Shown here piece after piece: positions 31,391-41,300 of a DNA stretch of 45,223 nucleotides; positions within the stretch are counted from its first letter, which is position 1, and every line of letters starts with the position of its first letter. The stretch covers positions 1-45,223 of the forward strand of contig CAJUFH010000019.1 of assembly GCA_910585755.1 (NCBI GenBank). The letters are read 5' to 3'. The notes under the pieces were generated by a model that saw nothing but the letters and a program-made list of their open reading frames with translations, did no database searches and had not been told where the DNA came from. The position numbers and the translations under genes are program-made. This DNA comes from an uncultured Muribaculaceae bacterium. GTDB lineage: Bacteria > Bacteroidota > Bacteroidia > Bacteroidales > Muribaculaceae.

Positions 31391-31957
31391 ATGGCAAACG
31401 TGAAAAACATATTAGAACGAGAAATCACTACGGAAGTTTTCATTACCGGCTGCTCGCCTCACGCCCGCGTCGCGGCTGAAAGGGGAGTTGTAAGATGGGG
31501 GTGGGTACTGCTCGCACCGCTCATTATCACGGCAATCTACGGATTCGCGGTAGACACGAGATGGCTGATTCTGTCGGTCGCCATACTTCTCCTTATAGTG
31601 CCAGCCGTGATGCTTTTCGGATATATCGAGGCTATCAGTGACACCGACGCGATCGAGGCGCTCTATCCCCGCAAGGTTGTGTTCCGAACTGACGGGTCGG
31701 TGCTTGTCAGCTCGATGCCCCTGCGTTCCGACAACGAGGAAACGCCCAGGATTCTCCAGGAAACTGATGCCGCGATAAACAAGCGGTGCGTTATCGAACC
31801 CGGAGAGACCACGCTCGCTTCATACCGCGGGCACTATCTCGAAGTCCGCTTCGGCGCTGATAACAGGCGGATGCTGATTCCGCTCGACGCGTTCGACGAC
31901 CCTGCCGAACCAACGATACTGACCGAGGCGTTTGGCAAGCCCGCGGTTAATTCGTAA
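31391..31957 (+). CDS. Membrane protein of unknown function upstream of tgt
   Basis: 188 residues from ATG 31391 (MANVKNILE). Two adjacent hydrophobic helices lie at about residues 36-55 and 59-80, followed by a soluble C-terminal domain of about 110 residues (YPRKVVFRTDGSVLVSS, ETTLASYRGHYLEVRFGADNRRMLIPLDAF). This layout, two helices then a small beta-rich domain, resembles YcxB-like or PH-like proteins; that is a guess. The upstream ATG at 31361 lies inside the promoter region and is rejected. tgt follows after 9 bases, so the two are likely co-transcribed. Confidence 0.75.
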   Translation: MANVKNILEREITTEVFITGCSPHARVAAERGVVRWGWVLLAPLIITAIYGFAVDTRWLILSVAILLLIVPAVMLFGYIEAISDTDAIEALYPRKVVFRTDGSVLVSSMPLRSDNEETPRILQETDAAINKRCVIEPGETTLASYRGHYLEVRFGADNRRMLIPLDAFDDPAEPTILTEAFGKPAVNS

Positions 31958-31966
31958 ATTCGCGGT

Positions 31967-33097
31967 ATGGATTTCCAGTTACAGGCAACAGCCCCGGGTA
32001 CCGCCGCGCGAGCGGGCCTGATCACTACCGGGCACGGCACTATTGAAACCCCGATTTTCATGCCCGTCGGCACTGTCGGCGCCATGAAGGGGGTACATAT
32101 GCGCGAACTCCGCGACGACATAAAGGCCCAGATCATACTCGGCAACACATACCATCTATACCTCCGACCCGGCACGGAAATCCTGCGCCAGGCAGGGGGG
32201 CTTCACAAATTCGGGGGCTGGGACCGTCCGATTCTGACAGATTCCGGCGGATTCCAGGTTTTTTCCCTGTCGGAGAACCGCAAGCTAACGGAAGAAGGCG
32301 CATGGTTCCGCAGCCACATCGACGGCTCGAAGCACCTCTTTACCCCGGAAAAAGTTGTTGACATACAGCGCGTCATCGGTTCCGACATAATGATGGCGCT
32401 CGACGAATGTCCTCCGGGGACTTCCGAGAAGAGCTACGCCCGCAAGTCGCTTGACCTTACGCTGCGCTGGCTGCGCCGCGGATGGGAGCACTTCAACAAT
32501 ACGGAACCGCTTTACGGCCACAGCCAGGCCTTCTTCCCGATTGTGCAGGGTTGCACCTACGCGGACCTGCGCCGGGAATCAGCTTTGGAGGTGGCGTCGT
32601 TGGGAGCGGACGGCAACGCTATCGGCGGACTCGCGGTTGGCGAACCGGCCGAAGTGATGTATGAGATGATCGAGGTTGTCAACGAGATCCTTCCCGCCGA
32701 CAAGCCCCGCTATCTTATGGGGGTCGGGACTCCTGCCAATATCCTCGAGGCAATCGACCGCGGGGTCGACATGATGGACTGCGTGATGCCGACCCGCAAC
32801 GGCCGCAACGGTATGATATTCACCCGCAACGGCATCATGAACATGCGCAACAAGAAGTGGGCCGACGATTTCACGCCTCTTGACCCGGAAAGCGACTGCT
32901 TTGTCGACCAGGTATACACCAAGGCGTATGTGCGCCATCTGTTTATCGCCAGCGAGCTGCTCGCTATGCAAATTGCGTCAATCCACAACCTCGCATTCTA
33001 TCTATGGCTGGTAGGGGAGGCGCGCCGCCATATCCAGGCCGGAGACTTCACGACATGGAAGCCGGAAATGGTGCGCAGGGTAACAACCAGGCTTTAA
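31967..33097 (+). CDS. tgt: tRNA-guanine transglycosylase
   Basis: 376 residues, standard Tgt length. It swaps guanine-34 of GUN-anticodon tRNAs for preQ1, leading to queuosine. The substrate and catalytic blocks are intact: LTDSGGFQVFSL, FPIVQGCTYADLR, GGLAVGEP, and DCVMPTRNGRNG with the catalytic Asp. The structural zinc site is not: the positions matching the three Cys ligands read Ser309, Cys311 and Asp314 (ESDCFVDQ), while His340 (SIHN) is kept. This may be a Bacteroidota variant without zinc. It probably shares a transcript with the membrane protein upstream; an LptF/LptG permease gene follows after 39 bases. Confidence 0.95.
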   Translation: MDFQLQATAPGTAARAGLITTGHGTIETPIFMPVGTVGAMKGVHMRELRDDIKAQIILGNTYHLYLRPGTEILRQAGGLHKFGGWDRPILTDSGGFQVFSLSENRKLTEEGAWFRSHIDGSKHLFTPEKVVDIQRVIGSDIMMALDECPPGTSEKSYARKSLDLTLRWLRRGWEHFNNTEPLYGHSQAFFPIVQGCTYADLRRESALEVASLGADGNAIGGLAVGEPAEVMYEMIEVVNEILPADKPRYLMGVGTPANILEAIDRGVDMMDCVMPTRNGRNGMIFTRNGIMNMRNKKWADDFTPLDPESDCFVDQVYTKAYVRHLFIASELLAMQIASIHNLAFYLWLVGEARRHIQAGDFTTWKPEMVRRVTTRL

Positions 33098-33136
33098 ACG
33101 CCTTATCCGCAAAAGCCTAAACAACCGCATTAACAG

Positions 33137-34282
33137 ATGAAACTCCCGAAAACGCCAAAATTGCCTGACAGGCTGGCCAAATATCCCGCGCCGTCGTTCT
33201 GGAAGCACGCCCCGGTTAAGATACTCGACTGGTATATCATCAAGAAATTCCTCGGCACGTACTTTTTCGCCATCCTTCTGATTCTGGCGATTACCGTTGT
33301 CTTCGACATCAACGAGAAACTCGACTCCTTCCTAAAGGCGCCGCTGAAAGCCACCGTTTTCGACTATTTCCTGAACTTCCTGCCATATTTCGCAAACCAG
33401 TTCAGCCCGCTCTTCACCTTCATCGCGGTCATCTTTTTCACGTCAAAACTCGCCGATAACTCCGAAATCATCGCGATGCTTTCGAGCGGCCTGAGTTTCC
33501 GGCGGCTTTTGCGCCCGTATATGATTTCGGCTGCGGTAATTGCGGCGGGAACCTTCGTGTTAGGGGCGTATGTGATTCCCCCCGCCAACATCAAGCGCAT
33601 CGAGTTCATGAACACATACGTCCGCAACCGCCGCGTCGATTTCGGCGACAACATAATGCTGCAGGTAGGGCCGGGGCGTATCGCCTATATGTCGCGTTAC
33701 GACAACACCACCAAAACCGGCTACCGGTTCTCGCTTGAAGAGTTCAAGGACAAAAAACTGGTCTCCAGACTGACCGCACAATCGATTCGCTGGGACACCC
33801 TCTTCCAATGGCAGGTCAGGGACTACCAGATCCGCGATTTCAAGGATAACAGGGAGTTTATCACCCGCGGCACGAAACTCGACACCGTCATACCCTTCGA
33901 GCCGCGCGACTTCCTGATTTCGCGTAACGATCAGGAAACGCTGACGCTCCCGGAACTGCGGGAATATATCGACCGACAGAAGGAGCGCGGCGTCGCAAAC
34001 ATCAAGGCGTTTGAAATCGAATACGAGAAGCGCTACGCTATGTGCGCCGCGGCGTTCATTCTGACGGTTATCGGAATGTCGCTCTCATCAAAGAAGGTAA
34101 AAGGAGGAATGGGAGTCAACATCGGCCTGGGTCTCGTACTGAGTTTCAGCTATATCCTGTTTATGACCGTCACCTCCTCGTTCGCCGTCAGCGGCATCAC
34201 GTCGCCCCGCGTCGCGATGTGGATTCCCAACATCCTCTACTCCGTAATCGCCGTAATCCTCTACCGCAAGGCCGCCAGGTGA
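33137..34282 (+). CDS. LptF/LptG family LPS export permease (YjgP/YjgQ)
   Basis: 381 residues. Membrane helices lie at about 36-58, 85-105 and 124-145, then a periplasmic beta-jellyroll-like region of about 150 residues, then helices at about 295-315, 325-345 and 352-372. The N-terminal KILDWYIIKKFLGTYFFAILLILAITVVFDINEKLDSF and the loop ANQFSPLFTFIAVIFFTSKLADNSEIIAMLSSGLSFRRLLRP are typical of the LptB2FG export complex that extracts lipopolysaccharide from the inner membrane. Whether this is LptF or LptG cannot be settled; Bacteroidota usually have separate copies elsewhere. A bidirectional terminator follows. Confidence 0.92.
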   Translation: MKLPKTPKLPDRLAKYPAPSFWKHAPVKILDWYIIKKFLGTYFFAILLILAITVVFDINEKLDSFLKAPLKATVFDYFLNFLPYFANQFSPLFTFIAVIFFTSKLADNSEIIAMLSSGLSFRRLLRPYMISAAVIAAGTFVLGAYVIPPANIKRIEFMNTYVRNRRVDFGDNIMLQVGPGRIAYMSRYDNTTKTGYRFSLEEFKDKKLVSRLTAQSIRWDTLFQWQVRDYQIRDFKDNREFITRGTKLDTVIPFEPRDFLISRNDQETLTLPELREYIDRQKERGVANIKAFEIEYEKRYAMCAAAFILTVIGMSLSSKKVKGGMGVNIGLGLVLSFSYILFMTVTSSFAVSGITSPRVAMWIPNILYSVIAVILYRKAAR

Positions 34283-34331
34283 TTCAATTATTGCAGTAAG
34301 AGTTCGGTAAGCATAATCATCCACCAATAAG

Positions 34332-34380
34332 ACAAAAATCAAACCCCGCTGTCTGCAAGGCAACGGGGTTCGATTTTTGT
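34332..34380. terminator. Bidirectional terminator between the LptF/G gene and the acyl-CoA dehydrogenase gene
   Basis: AACCCCG (34342-34348) and CGGGGTT (34364-34370) form the stem, flanked symmetrically by ACAAAAATC on the left and GATTTTTGT on the right. This supplies T-tracts on both strands for the two convergent units. Confidence 0.85.
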
Positions 34381-34400
34381 TGTGAGATTATGGCCAGGCA

Positions 34401-36137
34401 TTATGCCTGGTAGGAGGTCATATCGGCGGGGGTGACGGTGTTGATGAAGGTCGAGTGGCGGGCAACTTCGGCCTGGGCGAGGTTGCAGTAGACGCGGGCG
34501 CTCTTGGCGAGGCTTTCAGCGGCAGCCTTGACTTCGGCATCTTCCGAAGCCGCGTTGCGCGAAGCGTCTGTCACGAGCAGGTAGCCCATAAACACGTTTC
34601 CGGCGATTTCAACGAGATGACGCGCCATGAAGTCGGTGTAGGCGGGGTCGTTGATTTCGTGAACCTTGGCAACAACCTCCTTGTAGGTCTCAAACATCTT
34701 GTCAAGCATAGCCTTCTGAGGAGCGAGGCAGTCGCACACGGGCATCGCGGCGCACTGCTCGATTAACTGGGCGTAGGTGCCGGTGAAGACGTGGCGGATC
34801 GCGGCGACAACCTGGAGCTGTGTCGTGCCCTCGTAAATCGAGGTGATACGGGCGTCGCGGTAGAGACGTTCGCAAGCATAGTCCTTCATGAAACCGGAAC
34901 CACCGTGAATCTGGATGCAGTCGTAGGCGTTCTGGTTGCAGTACTCGCTGGAAAGACCCTTCGCGAGCGGAGTGCAGGCGTCGGCGAGCTTGTTGTAAAG
35001 CTTCATTTCCTGACGCTCCTCGGGAGTCAGGCTGCGCTCGCGGGCGATGTCCTCGTAAGCCTTGTAGAGGTCGACGTAGCGGGCGGTCTCGTAAAGAAGG
35101 CAGCGCGAAGCGTCGAGTTTCGCCTTCATTACGGAAAGGATTTCGCGTACAGCGGGGAACTCGACAATGGCTTTGCCGAACTGCTTGCGGTCATTGGCGT
35201 AAGCCACGGCCTCGCGGTAGGCGAGTTCACTGACACCGACGCTCTGTGCGGCGATACCGAGACGGGCGCCGTTCATCAGGGCCATGACGTACTTGATCAG
35301 GCCGAGACGACGGGAGCCGCAGAGTTCAGCCTTGGCGTTCTTGTAAACCAGCTCGCATGTCGGGGAGCCTTTGATGCCGAGCTTGTTCTCGATACGGCGA
35401 ACGTTAACGCCACCCTGGCGTTTGTCGTAGATAAGCATCGAGAGGCCGCGGCCGTCCTTGGTGCCCTCCTCGGTGCGGGCGAGCACCAGGTGGATGTCCG
35501 CGTCGCCGTTGGTGATGAAGCGCTTCACGCCGTTGAGTAGGTAGGTGCCGTCGGGCTGCTCGGTGGCCTTGAGCATAACGGCCTGGAGGTCGGAACCAGC
35601 GTCAGGCTCGGTAAGGTCCATCGACATGGTTTCCCCGGCGCATACGCGGGGAATATAGCGCTCGCGCTGGTCCTCGGAACCGAATTCGTAGAGGGTTTCG
35701 GCGCAATCCTGCAGACCCCACAGGTTTTCAAAACCTGTATCGGCGCGCGATACGATGTCGGCAGCCATGATATAGGGGGTAATCGGGAAGTTGAGGCCTC
35801 CGTAACGGCGGGGCATCGCCATACCCATCAGACCGGCTTTGCGGCAGGCATCGAGGTTTTCCCGGGTGCCGGAAGCGTAGGTCACGCGGCCGTTGGCAAC
35901 GGAGGGACCTTCGTGGTCAACACTTTCCGCATTGTCGGCGATAGTTGTTCCGCACAGCTCACCGACAATGTCGAGAACCCGGTAGTAGTTATCCATCGCG
36001 TCGTCGAAATTCACGGGAGCATAGTCGAATTTCGCGGCATCAGCGAAGTCCCGTTCCTTGAGCGCCACGATTTTGCGCATCAGGGGGTGCTGCAGGTGCA
36101 GCTTCAAGTCGGGATTATCTGTATAGAAGTTAGCCAT
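34401..36137 (-). CDS. Acyl-CoA dehydrogenase
   Basis: 578 residues, longer than the 380-residue short-chain type by a C-terminal helical region. It oxidises acyl-CoA to enoyl-CoA (or runs in reverse) with FAD, passing electrons to ETF. FAD and substrate blocks are MSMDLTEPDAGSDLQAVMLKA, GVKRFITNGDADIH, GSPTCELVYKNA and CIQIHGGSGFMKDYACERLYRDARITSIYEGTTQLQ; the Glu in YEGT is the likely catalytic base. It is third after etfB and etfA (14-base gap), so it is supplied by them. The substrate is not known; no other beta-oxidation genes are in the window. Confidence 0.93.
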   Translation of the reverse strand: MANFYTDNPDLKLHLQHPLMRKIVALKERDFADAAKFDYAPVNFDDAMDNYYRVLDIVGELCGTTIADNAESVDHEGPSVANGRVTYASGTRENLDACRKAGLMGMAMPRRYGGLNFPITPYIMAADIVSRADTGFENLWGLQDCAETLYEFGSEDQRERYIPRVCAGETMSMDLTEPDAGSDLQAVMLKATEQPDGTYLLNGVKRFITNGDADIHLVLARTEEGTKDGRGLSMLIYDKRQGGVNVRRIENKLGIKGSPTCELVYKNAKAELCGSRRLGLIKYVMALMNGARLGIAAQSVGVSELAYREAVAYANDRKQFGKAIVEFPAVREILSVMKAKLDASRCLLYETARYVDLYKAYEDIARERSLTPEERQEMKLYNKLADACTPLAKGLSSEYCNQNAYDCIQIHGGSGFMKDYACERLYRDARITSIYEGTTQLQVVAAIRHVFTGTYAQLIEQCAAMPVCDCLAPQKAMLDKMFETYKEVVAKVHEINDPAYTDFMARHLVEIAGNVFMGYLLVTDASRNAASEDAEVKAAAESLAKSARVYCNLAQAEVARHSTFINTVTPADMTSYQA

Positions 36138-36151
36138 AGCTCTTACTTAGC

Positions 36152-37177
36152 TTATTTAGAGTTCTTCTTGTAGTATTTGATGAGCTTGGGAAGCACATCC
36201 TCGTAATTGCCAGTAATCACATAGTCGGCAATCGCGTTGATAGGAGCGTTCTCATCGGGGTTGATCGAGATGATGATCGAGCTGTCCTGCATGCCGGCGA
36301 TGTGCTGGATCTGGCCGGAGATGCCGCACGCGATGTACAGTTTGGGACGCACGGTGACACCGGTCTGGCCAATCTGGCGGGCGTGGTCGGTAAAGCCGGC
36401 GTCAACCGCGGCGCGGGTAGCGCCTACTTCCGCACCGAGCACGTTCGCAAGCTCGTGGACAAGTTCGAAACCCTCCTTTGAACCGATACCGTAACCGCCG
36501 GCAACGATGATGGGAGCGTTCTTGATGTTGATTTTCGACTTCTCGATATGGCGGTCGATAATTTCAACCACAAAATCGGAGTCGCTTACATACTTGGATG
36601 CGTCGAGGTTAACGACCTCACCCTTGTGGTTCGCGTCGAAGACCTCTTTTTTCATCACACCCTCGCGGACTGTAGCCATCTGGGGACGGCAGTCGGGGTT
36701 CACGATAGTGGCCACAATATTGCCGCCGAAGGCCGGGCGAATCTGATAGAGCAGGTTCTGGTAATCCTTGCCGGTTTTCGGGTCCTTGTGGTCGCCGATT
36801 ACGAGCGAGGTGCAGTCGGCGGTCAGACCGCTGTGGAGCGCGGAGGATACGCGGGGACCGAGGTCGCGGCCGATGCAGGTAGCGCCCATAAGGCAGATTT
36901 GCGGCTTGATTTCCTTGAAAAGGTTAATCAGCACGGAAGCGTGGGGATTGGAGGTGTAGGGGTAGAGGCGCTTGTCGGCAACCTTGTAGACTACGTCAGC
37001 CCCATACGGGAAAATCTGGTCTTCAACGCCTTCGAGATTGTCGCCAATCACGAGAGCTTCGAGCTTTACGCCCAGTTCGGAAGCGAGCTGGCGCCCCTTG
37101 GTGAGCAGTTCGAGGCTCACATCGGCCACTTTGCCATCCTCGAACTCGCAATATACGATAAGATTGTTCTGGTCCAT
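36152..37177 (-). CDS. etfA: Electron transfer flavoprotein, alpha subunit
   Basis: 341 residues. The C-terminal FAD domain is clear: IIVAGGYGIGSKEGFELVHELANVLGAEVGATRAAVDAGFTDHARQIGQTGVTVRPKLYIACGISGQIQHIAGMQDSSIIISINPDENAPI. The N-terminal half includes MGATCIGRDLGPRVSSAL and the short form of domain I. ETF accepts electrons from acyl-CoA dehydrogenase. It lies 11 bases after etfB. Sequence inspection cannot decide whether this ETF bifurcates electrons. Confidence 0.95.
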   Translation of the reverse strand: MDQNNLIVYCEFEDGKVADVSLELLTKGRQLASELGVKLEALVIGDNLEGVEDQIFPYGADVVYKVADKRLYPYTSNPHASVLINLFKEIKPQICLMGATCIGRDLGPRVSSALHSGLTADCTSLVIGDHKDPKTGKDYQNLLYQIRPAFGGNIVATIVNPDCRPQMATVREGVMKKEVFDANHKGEVVNLDASKYVSDSDFVVEIIDRHIEKSKINIKNAPIIVAGGYGIGSKEGFELVHELANVLGAEVGATRAAVDAGFTDHARQIGQTGVTVRPKLYIACGISGQIQHIAGMQDSSIIISINPDENAPINAIADYVITGNYEDVLPKLIKYYKKNSK

Positions 37178-37188
37178 ATATGCAAAAG

Positions 37189-38064
37189 TTAACCGATAGT
37201 GTGATTCTTGATGAGTTCCTTGACAAGCTCTTCGATCTGATTGTCGTCAGCTCCGTTAAGGCAGAGGCTCTCCTTGGCGGTAAACACGACGTTCTCGATA
37301 GCCTTTACCTTTGTGGGGGAGCCGGCCATGCCGATCTGCTCGGGATCAGCCTCTACGAAAGCTGCGCCCCATTCCTTGATTTCGAGTTCGTCGCGGCCTT
37401 CTACGAGGGCAGCGGCCTCGGGAGCGAGAGCGGCGCGCTCGGAGGGGGACACGGCGCGTTTGAACTTCATGACACGCTTCGCGTTACGCGGGCGGCACTC
37501 GGCAGCGGAACCGTTGACCGTCACAACGCAGGGGAGGGGAGCTTTAACAGTCTCGACGCCGGACTCAAGACGGCGCTTAACCGTGATATGCCCGTCGGAC
37601 AGGTCAAGGACCTCTTCAGCGTATGTAACCTGGGGGATGCCGAGCTTTTCAGCGATCTGCGGGCCTACCTGGGCCGTGTCGCCGTCGATTGCCTGACGGC
37701 CGCAAATCACAACGTCGTAGTCGCCGATTTTCTTCACGGCCTGAGCGAGGGAATAAGAGGTGGCGAGAGTGTCAGCGCCACCGAGGGCGCGGTCGGTCAG
37801 AACGATGCCGCCGTCAGCGCCGCGGAACATACCTTCGCGCACAACTTCGGCGGCTCTGGGAAGGCCCATGGTGAGCATTGTCACCTTGGAGCCGGGATGT
37901 TTCTCTTTCAGTCGGAGTGCCTGTTCAAGCGCGTTGAGGTCTTCCGGGTTAAAGATGGCCGGAAGGGCGGCGCGGTTGATGGTACCATCCTCTTTCATAG
38001 CATCTTTTCCTACGTTGCGGGTGTCGGGCACCTGCTTTGCAAGAACAATGATGTTTAAACTCAT
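37189..38064 (-). CDS. etfB: Electron transfer flavoprotein, beta subunit
   Basis: 291 residues. Typical blocks are NIIVLAKQVPDTRNVGKDAMKEDGTINRAALPAIFNPEDLNALEQALRLKE, VVREGMFRGADGGIVLTD, CGRQAIDGDTAQVGPQIAEKLGIPQVTYAEEVLDL and the C-terminal KVKAIENVVF. It pairs with EtfA to hold FAD and AMP or a second FAD. It is first in etfB-etfA-acyl-CoA dehydrogenase. Its upstream region has a promoter-like element at 38160-38167 and an inverted repeat in the leader (38108-38142). Confidence 0.95.
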   Translation of the reverse strand: MSLNIIVLAKQVPDTRNVGKDAMKEDGTINRAALPAIFNPEDLNALEQALRLKEKHPGSKVTMLTMGLPRAAEVVREGMFRGADGGIVLTDRALGGADTLATSYSLAQAVKKIGDYDVVICGRQAIDGDTAQVGPQIAEKLGIPQVTYAEEVLDLSDGHITVKRRLESGVETVKAPLPCVVTVNGSAAECRPRNAKRVMKFKRAVSPSERAALAPEAAALVEGRDELEIKEWGAAFVEADPEQIGMAGSPTKVKAIENVVFTAKESLCLNGADDNQIEELVKELIKNHTIG

Positions 38065-38107
38065 AAGTTAAGCTATTAAGAATGATTTATTATATTTTCA
38101 CGGCAAA

Positions 38108-38142
38108 GGAATATGCTTAATAAACGCAATCAATCATATTCC
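38108..38142 (-). promoter_or_regulatory. Inverted repeat in the etfB leader
   Basis: GGAATATG (38108-38115) and CATATTCC (38135-38142) are exact 8-base arms with 19 bases between. They lie within the predicted 5' leader of etfB, between the start site and the ATG at 38064, so a regulatory RNA hairpin or a wide operator is possible. Confidence 0.4.
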
Positions 38143-38159
38143 AAAGTACAAATTCAGCA

Positions 38160-38167
38160 CAAAGTTA
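38160..38167 (-). promoter_or_regulatory. Promoter -7 element for etfB-etfA-acyl-CoA dehydrogenase
   Basis: Minus-strand TAACTTTG (plus CAAAGTTA), preceded by AAAAATTTGC, the same ten bases that precede the -7 box of the ABC-F gene. Leader of about 90 bases. Confidence 0.5.
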
Positions 38168-38278
38168 GCAAATTTTTGGCAAAAACCGCTAAATATCACC
38201 GAAAAAAGCCATTTTCCGACAATTAAGACACCTTTCACGCAGAGTCGGGGAGAAGCCTCAGATTAGCGTAACAAAAGA

Positions 38279-38307
38279 GAAGCGCCCCCTTATTCAGAAA
38301 GCGCTTC
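38279..38307 (-). terminator. Terminator of purL
   Basis: GAAGCGC (38279-38285) pairs with GCGCTTC (38301-38307); on the minus strand it is followed by TCTTTTGTTA. It sits about 19 bases after the purL stop. Confidence 0.65.
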
Positions 38308-38325
38308 ACAGAGATTCGGAATGTT

Positions 38326-41300
38326 TCAGCCGCGGTGCGACTCGACCCAGCGGCGGGCGTTGACAAAAGCGTCAAGCCAAGGGGTCACATCCTCGCCGCG
38401 GCGGGCAGCGGGATAGTAGGCGCACTGCCAGGGGAAAATCGCGCGCTCGGGGTGGGGCATCATAGCCAGATGACGGCCGTCGGCAGAAGCAATCGCTGCG
38501 ACAGCGCCACGCGAGCCGTTGGGGTTCGCGGGATAAGCGGCGTAATTGTATTTCGCCGCTATGTTGTAGTCGCCGAGCGAGCCGGGGAGGTTGAAGCGTC
38601 CCTCGCCGTGGGCAACCCACACGCCGAGCTTCATCCCCGCCAGGGAGCCGAGCATAACGGTGTTGTTCGCCGGAATGGTCAGGCCGATGAACTGAGACTC
38701 GAACTTATGGCTGATATTGTGCTCCATCTTCGGCTTCTTGGCGGTCTCTGAGTAGTTGTCGCTCAGGAAGGAGGTCTCGGGGGCAATGAGACCAAGCTCG
38801 ACCATGAGCTGGCAACCGTTACAAATGCCGAGGGAGAGCGTGTCGGGTCGGTTGTAGAAACGGCAGAGGGCGGACTTGGCGGTATCGTTCCAGCGGAAGC
38901 CGGAAGCCCATCCCTTGGCAGAGCCGAGCACGTCGGAGTTGGAGAATCCGCCGCAGAACACTATCATGTTCACGTCGTCGAGAGTCTCGCGGCCGCTCAT
39001 AAGGTCGGTCATATGAACATCCTTCACGTCAAATCCGGCAAGGAACAGAGTGTAAGCCATTTCGCGGTCGCCGTTAACGCCCTTCTCTCGGATGATGGCC
39101 GCACGCACGCCGGTTTTGCCGCCGCGTGTGTAGCTCAAGCCGCGGGACGACAGTGAGCCGTTGAAAGAAGAGGGGATAGCGATTCGAAGCGGCTGGCGGC
39201 TGTAATTCTCAAAGCGCTTGAGGGCGCAGTCGGCGCCGCTCTGCATAGTGTCGAGCAGATAGGATGGCTTGAACCATACGTCGCGGAGGTTGTCGATGCC
39301 GAGGAGGCGTTCAGCCCCGTTGTGCTCGAGCATCAGCACACGCTCCTGCGTCGGACGGCCGAGAATCCAGAACCGGGCACCCGCTTCGGAAAGAACCTTT
39401 TCGACAGCGGCGCGCTTTCCGTCCTCGACCTGGATAACGAGTGCGGGATTCTCAGCGAAGAGGATTTTGACGAGGTCGGTCTCTCCGGCGGCGACAAAGC
39501 CTTCGGTAGAAATATCAAGACCTCCGTCGGTATTGGGGAATACCATCTCAAGAAGGGTCGTCACCAGGCCTCCGGCCGAAACGTCGTGGGCGGCGAGCAG
39601 CTTCTTGTCGCGGACGAGTTTCTGGACCGCGTCAAACGTGCGCTTGAACTGGGCGGCATCCTTCACGGTCGGAGCGTCGGAACCGATTCTGTTAAGGCTC
39701 TGCGCGAGCGCCGAGCCGCCGAGCCGCAGGGTGTCGGAAGAGAAGTCGATATAGTAGAGCTCGGAGTTCTTGCGTTTCTGAACGACAGGGGTTATTGTGC
39801 GACGCACGTCGGCGGTTTCTCCGGCGGCGGAAATAATCACGGTTCCGGGAGCGAACACCTTGTCGGCGCCATACTTCTGAGTCATCGACAGAGAGTCCTT
39901 GCCGGTAGGGATATTGATACCGAGGGCGCATGCGAAATCGCTGCAAGCCTCAACAGCTTTATACAAAGCTGCATCCTCTCCGGGATTCTTGCAGGGCCAC
40001 ATCCAGTTGGCGGACAGAGAGACGCTTTTCAAGCCATCCTTCAACGGGGCGCCGACGATGTTTGTCAGAGCCTCCGCGACAGCCATCACGGAACCCTTGG
40101 CCGAGTCTGCCAGCGCCACCTGCGGGGCATGGCCGATGGAGGTTGCGATACCGTGGGAGCCGGTGTAGTCAAGCGCCATCACGCCGCAGTCGCTGACGGG
40201 AAGCTGAATTTCGCCCTGACACTGCTGCCGGGCGACTTTGCCGGTAACGGAGCGGTCAACCTTGTTGGTCAGCCAGTCCTTGCAGGCTACGGCCTCGAGG
40301 GAGAGCACACCGGAGACGTATTCGGCGATCTTGGCCTCGTCGTATTCGGCATCCTTATAAGTGAGCTCGACAGCGTTGTCGCGCATTACGGTCTTGGGGG
40401 AATTGCCGAACATATCGGCCATCTCGAGGTCAATCGGACGGGAACCGTCTTTTTCCTCGAAAACGAAACGGTCGTCGCCGGTGGTTTCGCCGACAACATA
40501 CATCGGGGCGCGCTCGCGCTGGGCGACACGCTCAACATAGGGAATATCCTCGGCCTTTATCACCATACCCATACGCTCCTGGCTCTCGTTGCCCACAATC
40601 TCCTTCGCGGAGAGGGTGGGGTCGCCGACAGGAAGCGCGTCAATGTTTATTTTTCCGCCTGTCTCCTCGACGAGTTCGGAAAGAGCGTTGAGGTGGCCAC
40701 CCGCGCCATGGTCGTGGATTGACACGACAGGGTTGACATCGCTTTCGGCGAGGGCGCGGATCACGTTCGACACGCGTTTCTGCATCTCCGGGTTGGCGCG
40801 CTGAACAGCGTTCAGTTCGATAGAATTGTCGTACTGGCCGGTCTCAACGGAGCTGACGGCGCCGCCGCCCATGCCGATGCGATAGTTGTCGCCGCCCATC
40901 ACCACGACCTTTTCGCCGGGCTGGGGATGCCCCTTGATCGCGTCTTTCTTTGCGGCGAAGCCCACACCTCCGGCGAGCATTATGACCTTGTCGTATGCGT
41001 ACAAGCGCCCGTTTTCGTCATGCTCGAAGGTCAGGAGTGAGCCGCAGATCAGAGGCTGCCCGAACTTGTTGCCGAAGTCAGAGGCTCCGTTGGATGCCTT
41101 GATGAGTATTTCTGCCGGGGTCTGGTAAAGCCATACGCGGGGATTCATCATCAGCTCCCATCTATGCTCCTCGCTCAGACGGGGGTAAGAGGTCATGTAG
41201 ACGGCGGTTCCCGCGAGGGGGAGCGACGCGCGGCCTCCGCCGAGACGGTCGCGGATTTCGCCGCCGGTGCCGGTCGCGGCCCCGTTGAACGGCTCGACTG

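Noticed and set aside
36548..37192. 214-codon and neighbouring long plus-strand frames across etfA and etfB
   Set aside because: Antisense to well-supported etfA/etfB; no independent start signals.
39322..40722. 466-codon plus-strand open frame
   Set aside because: Antisense shadow of purL caused by GC-rich codon bias; no recognisable motif or promoter.
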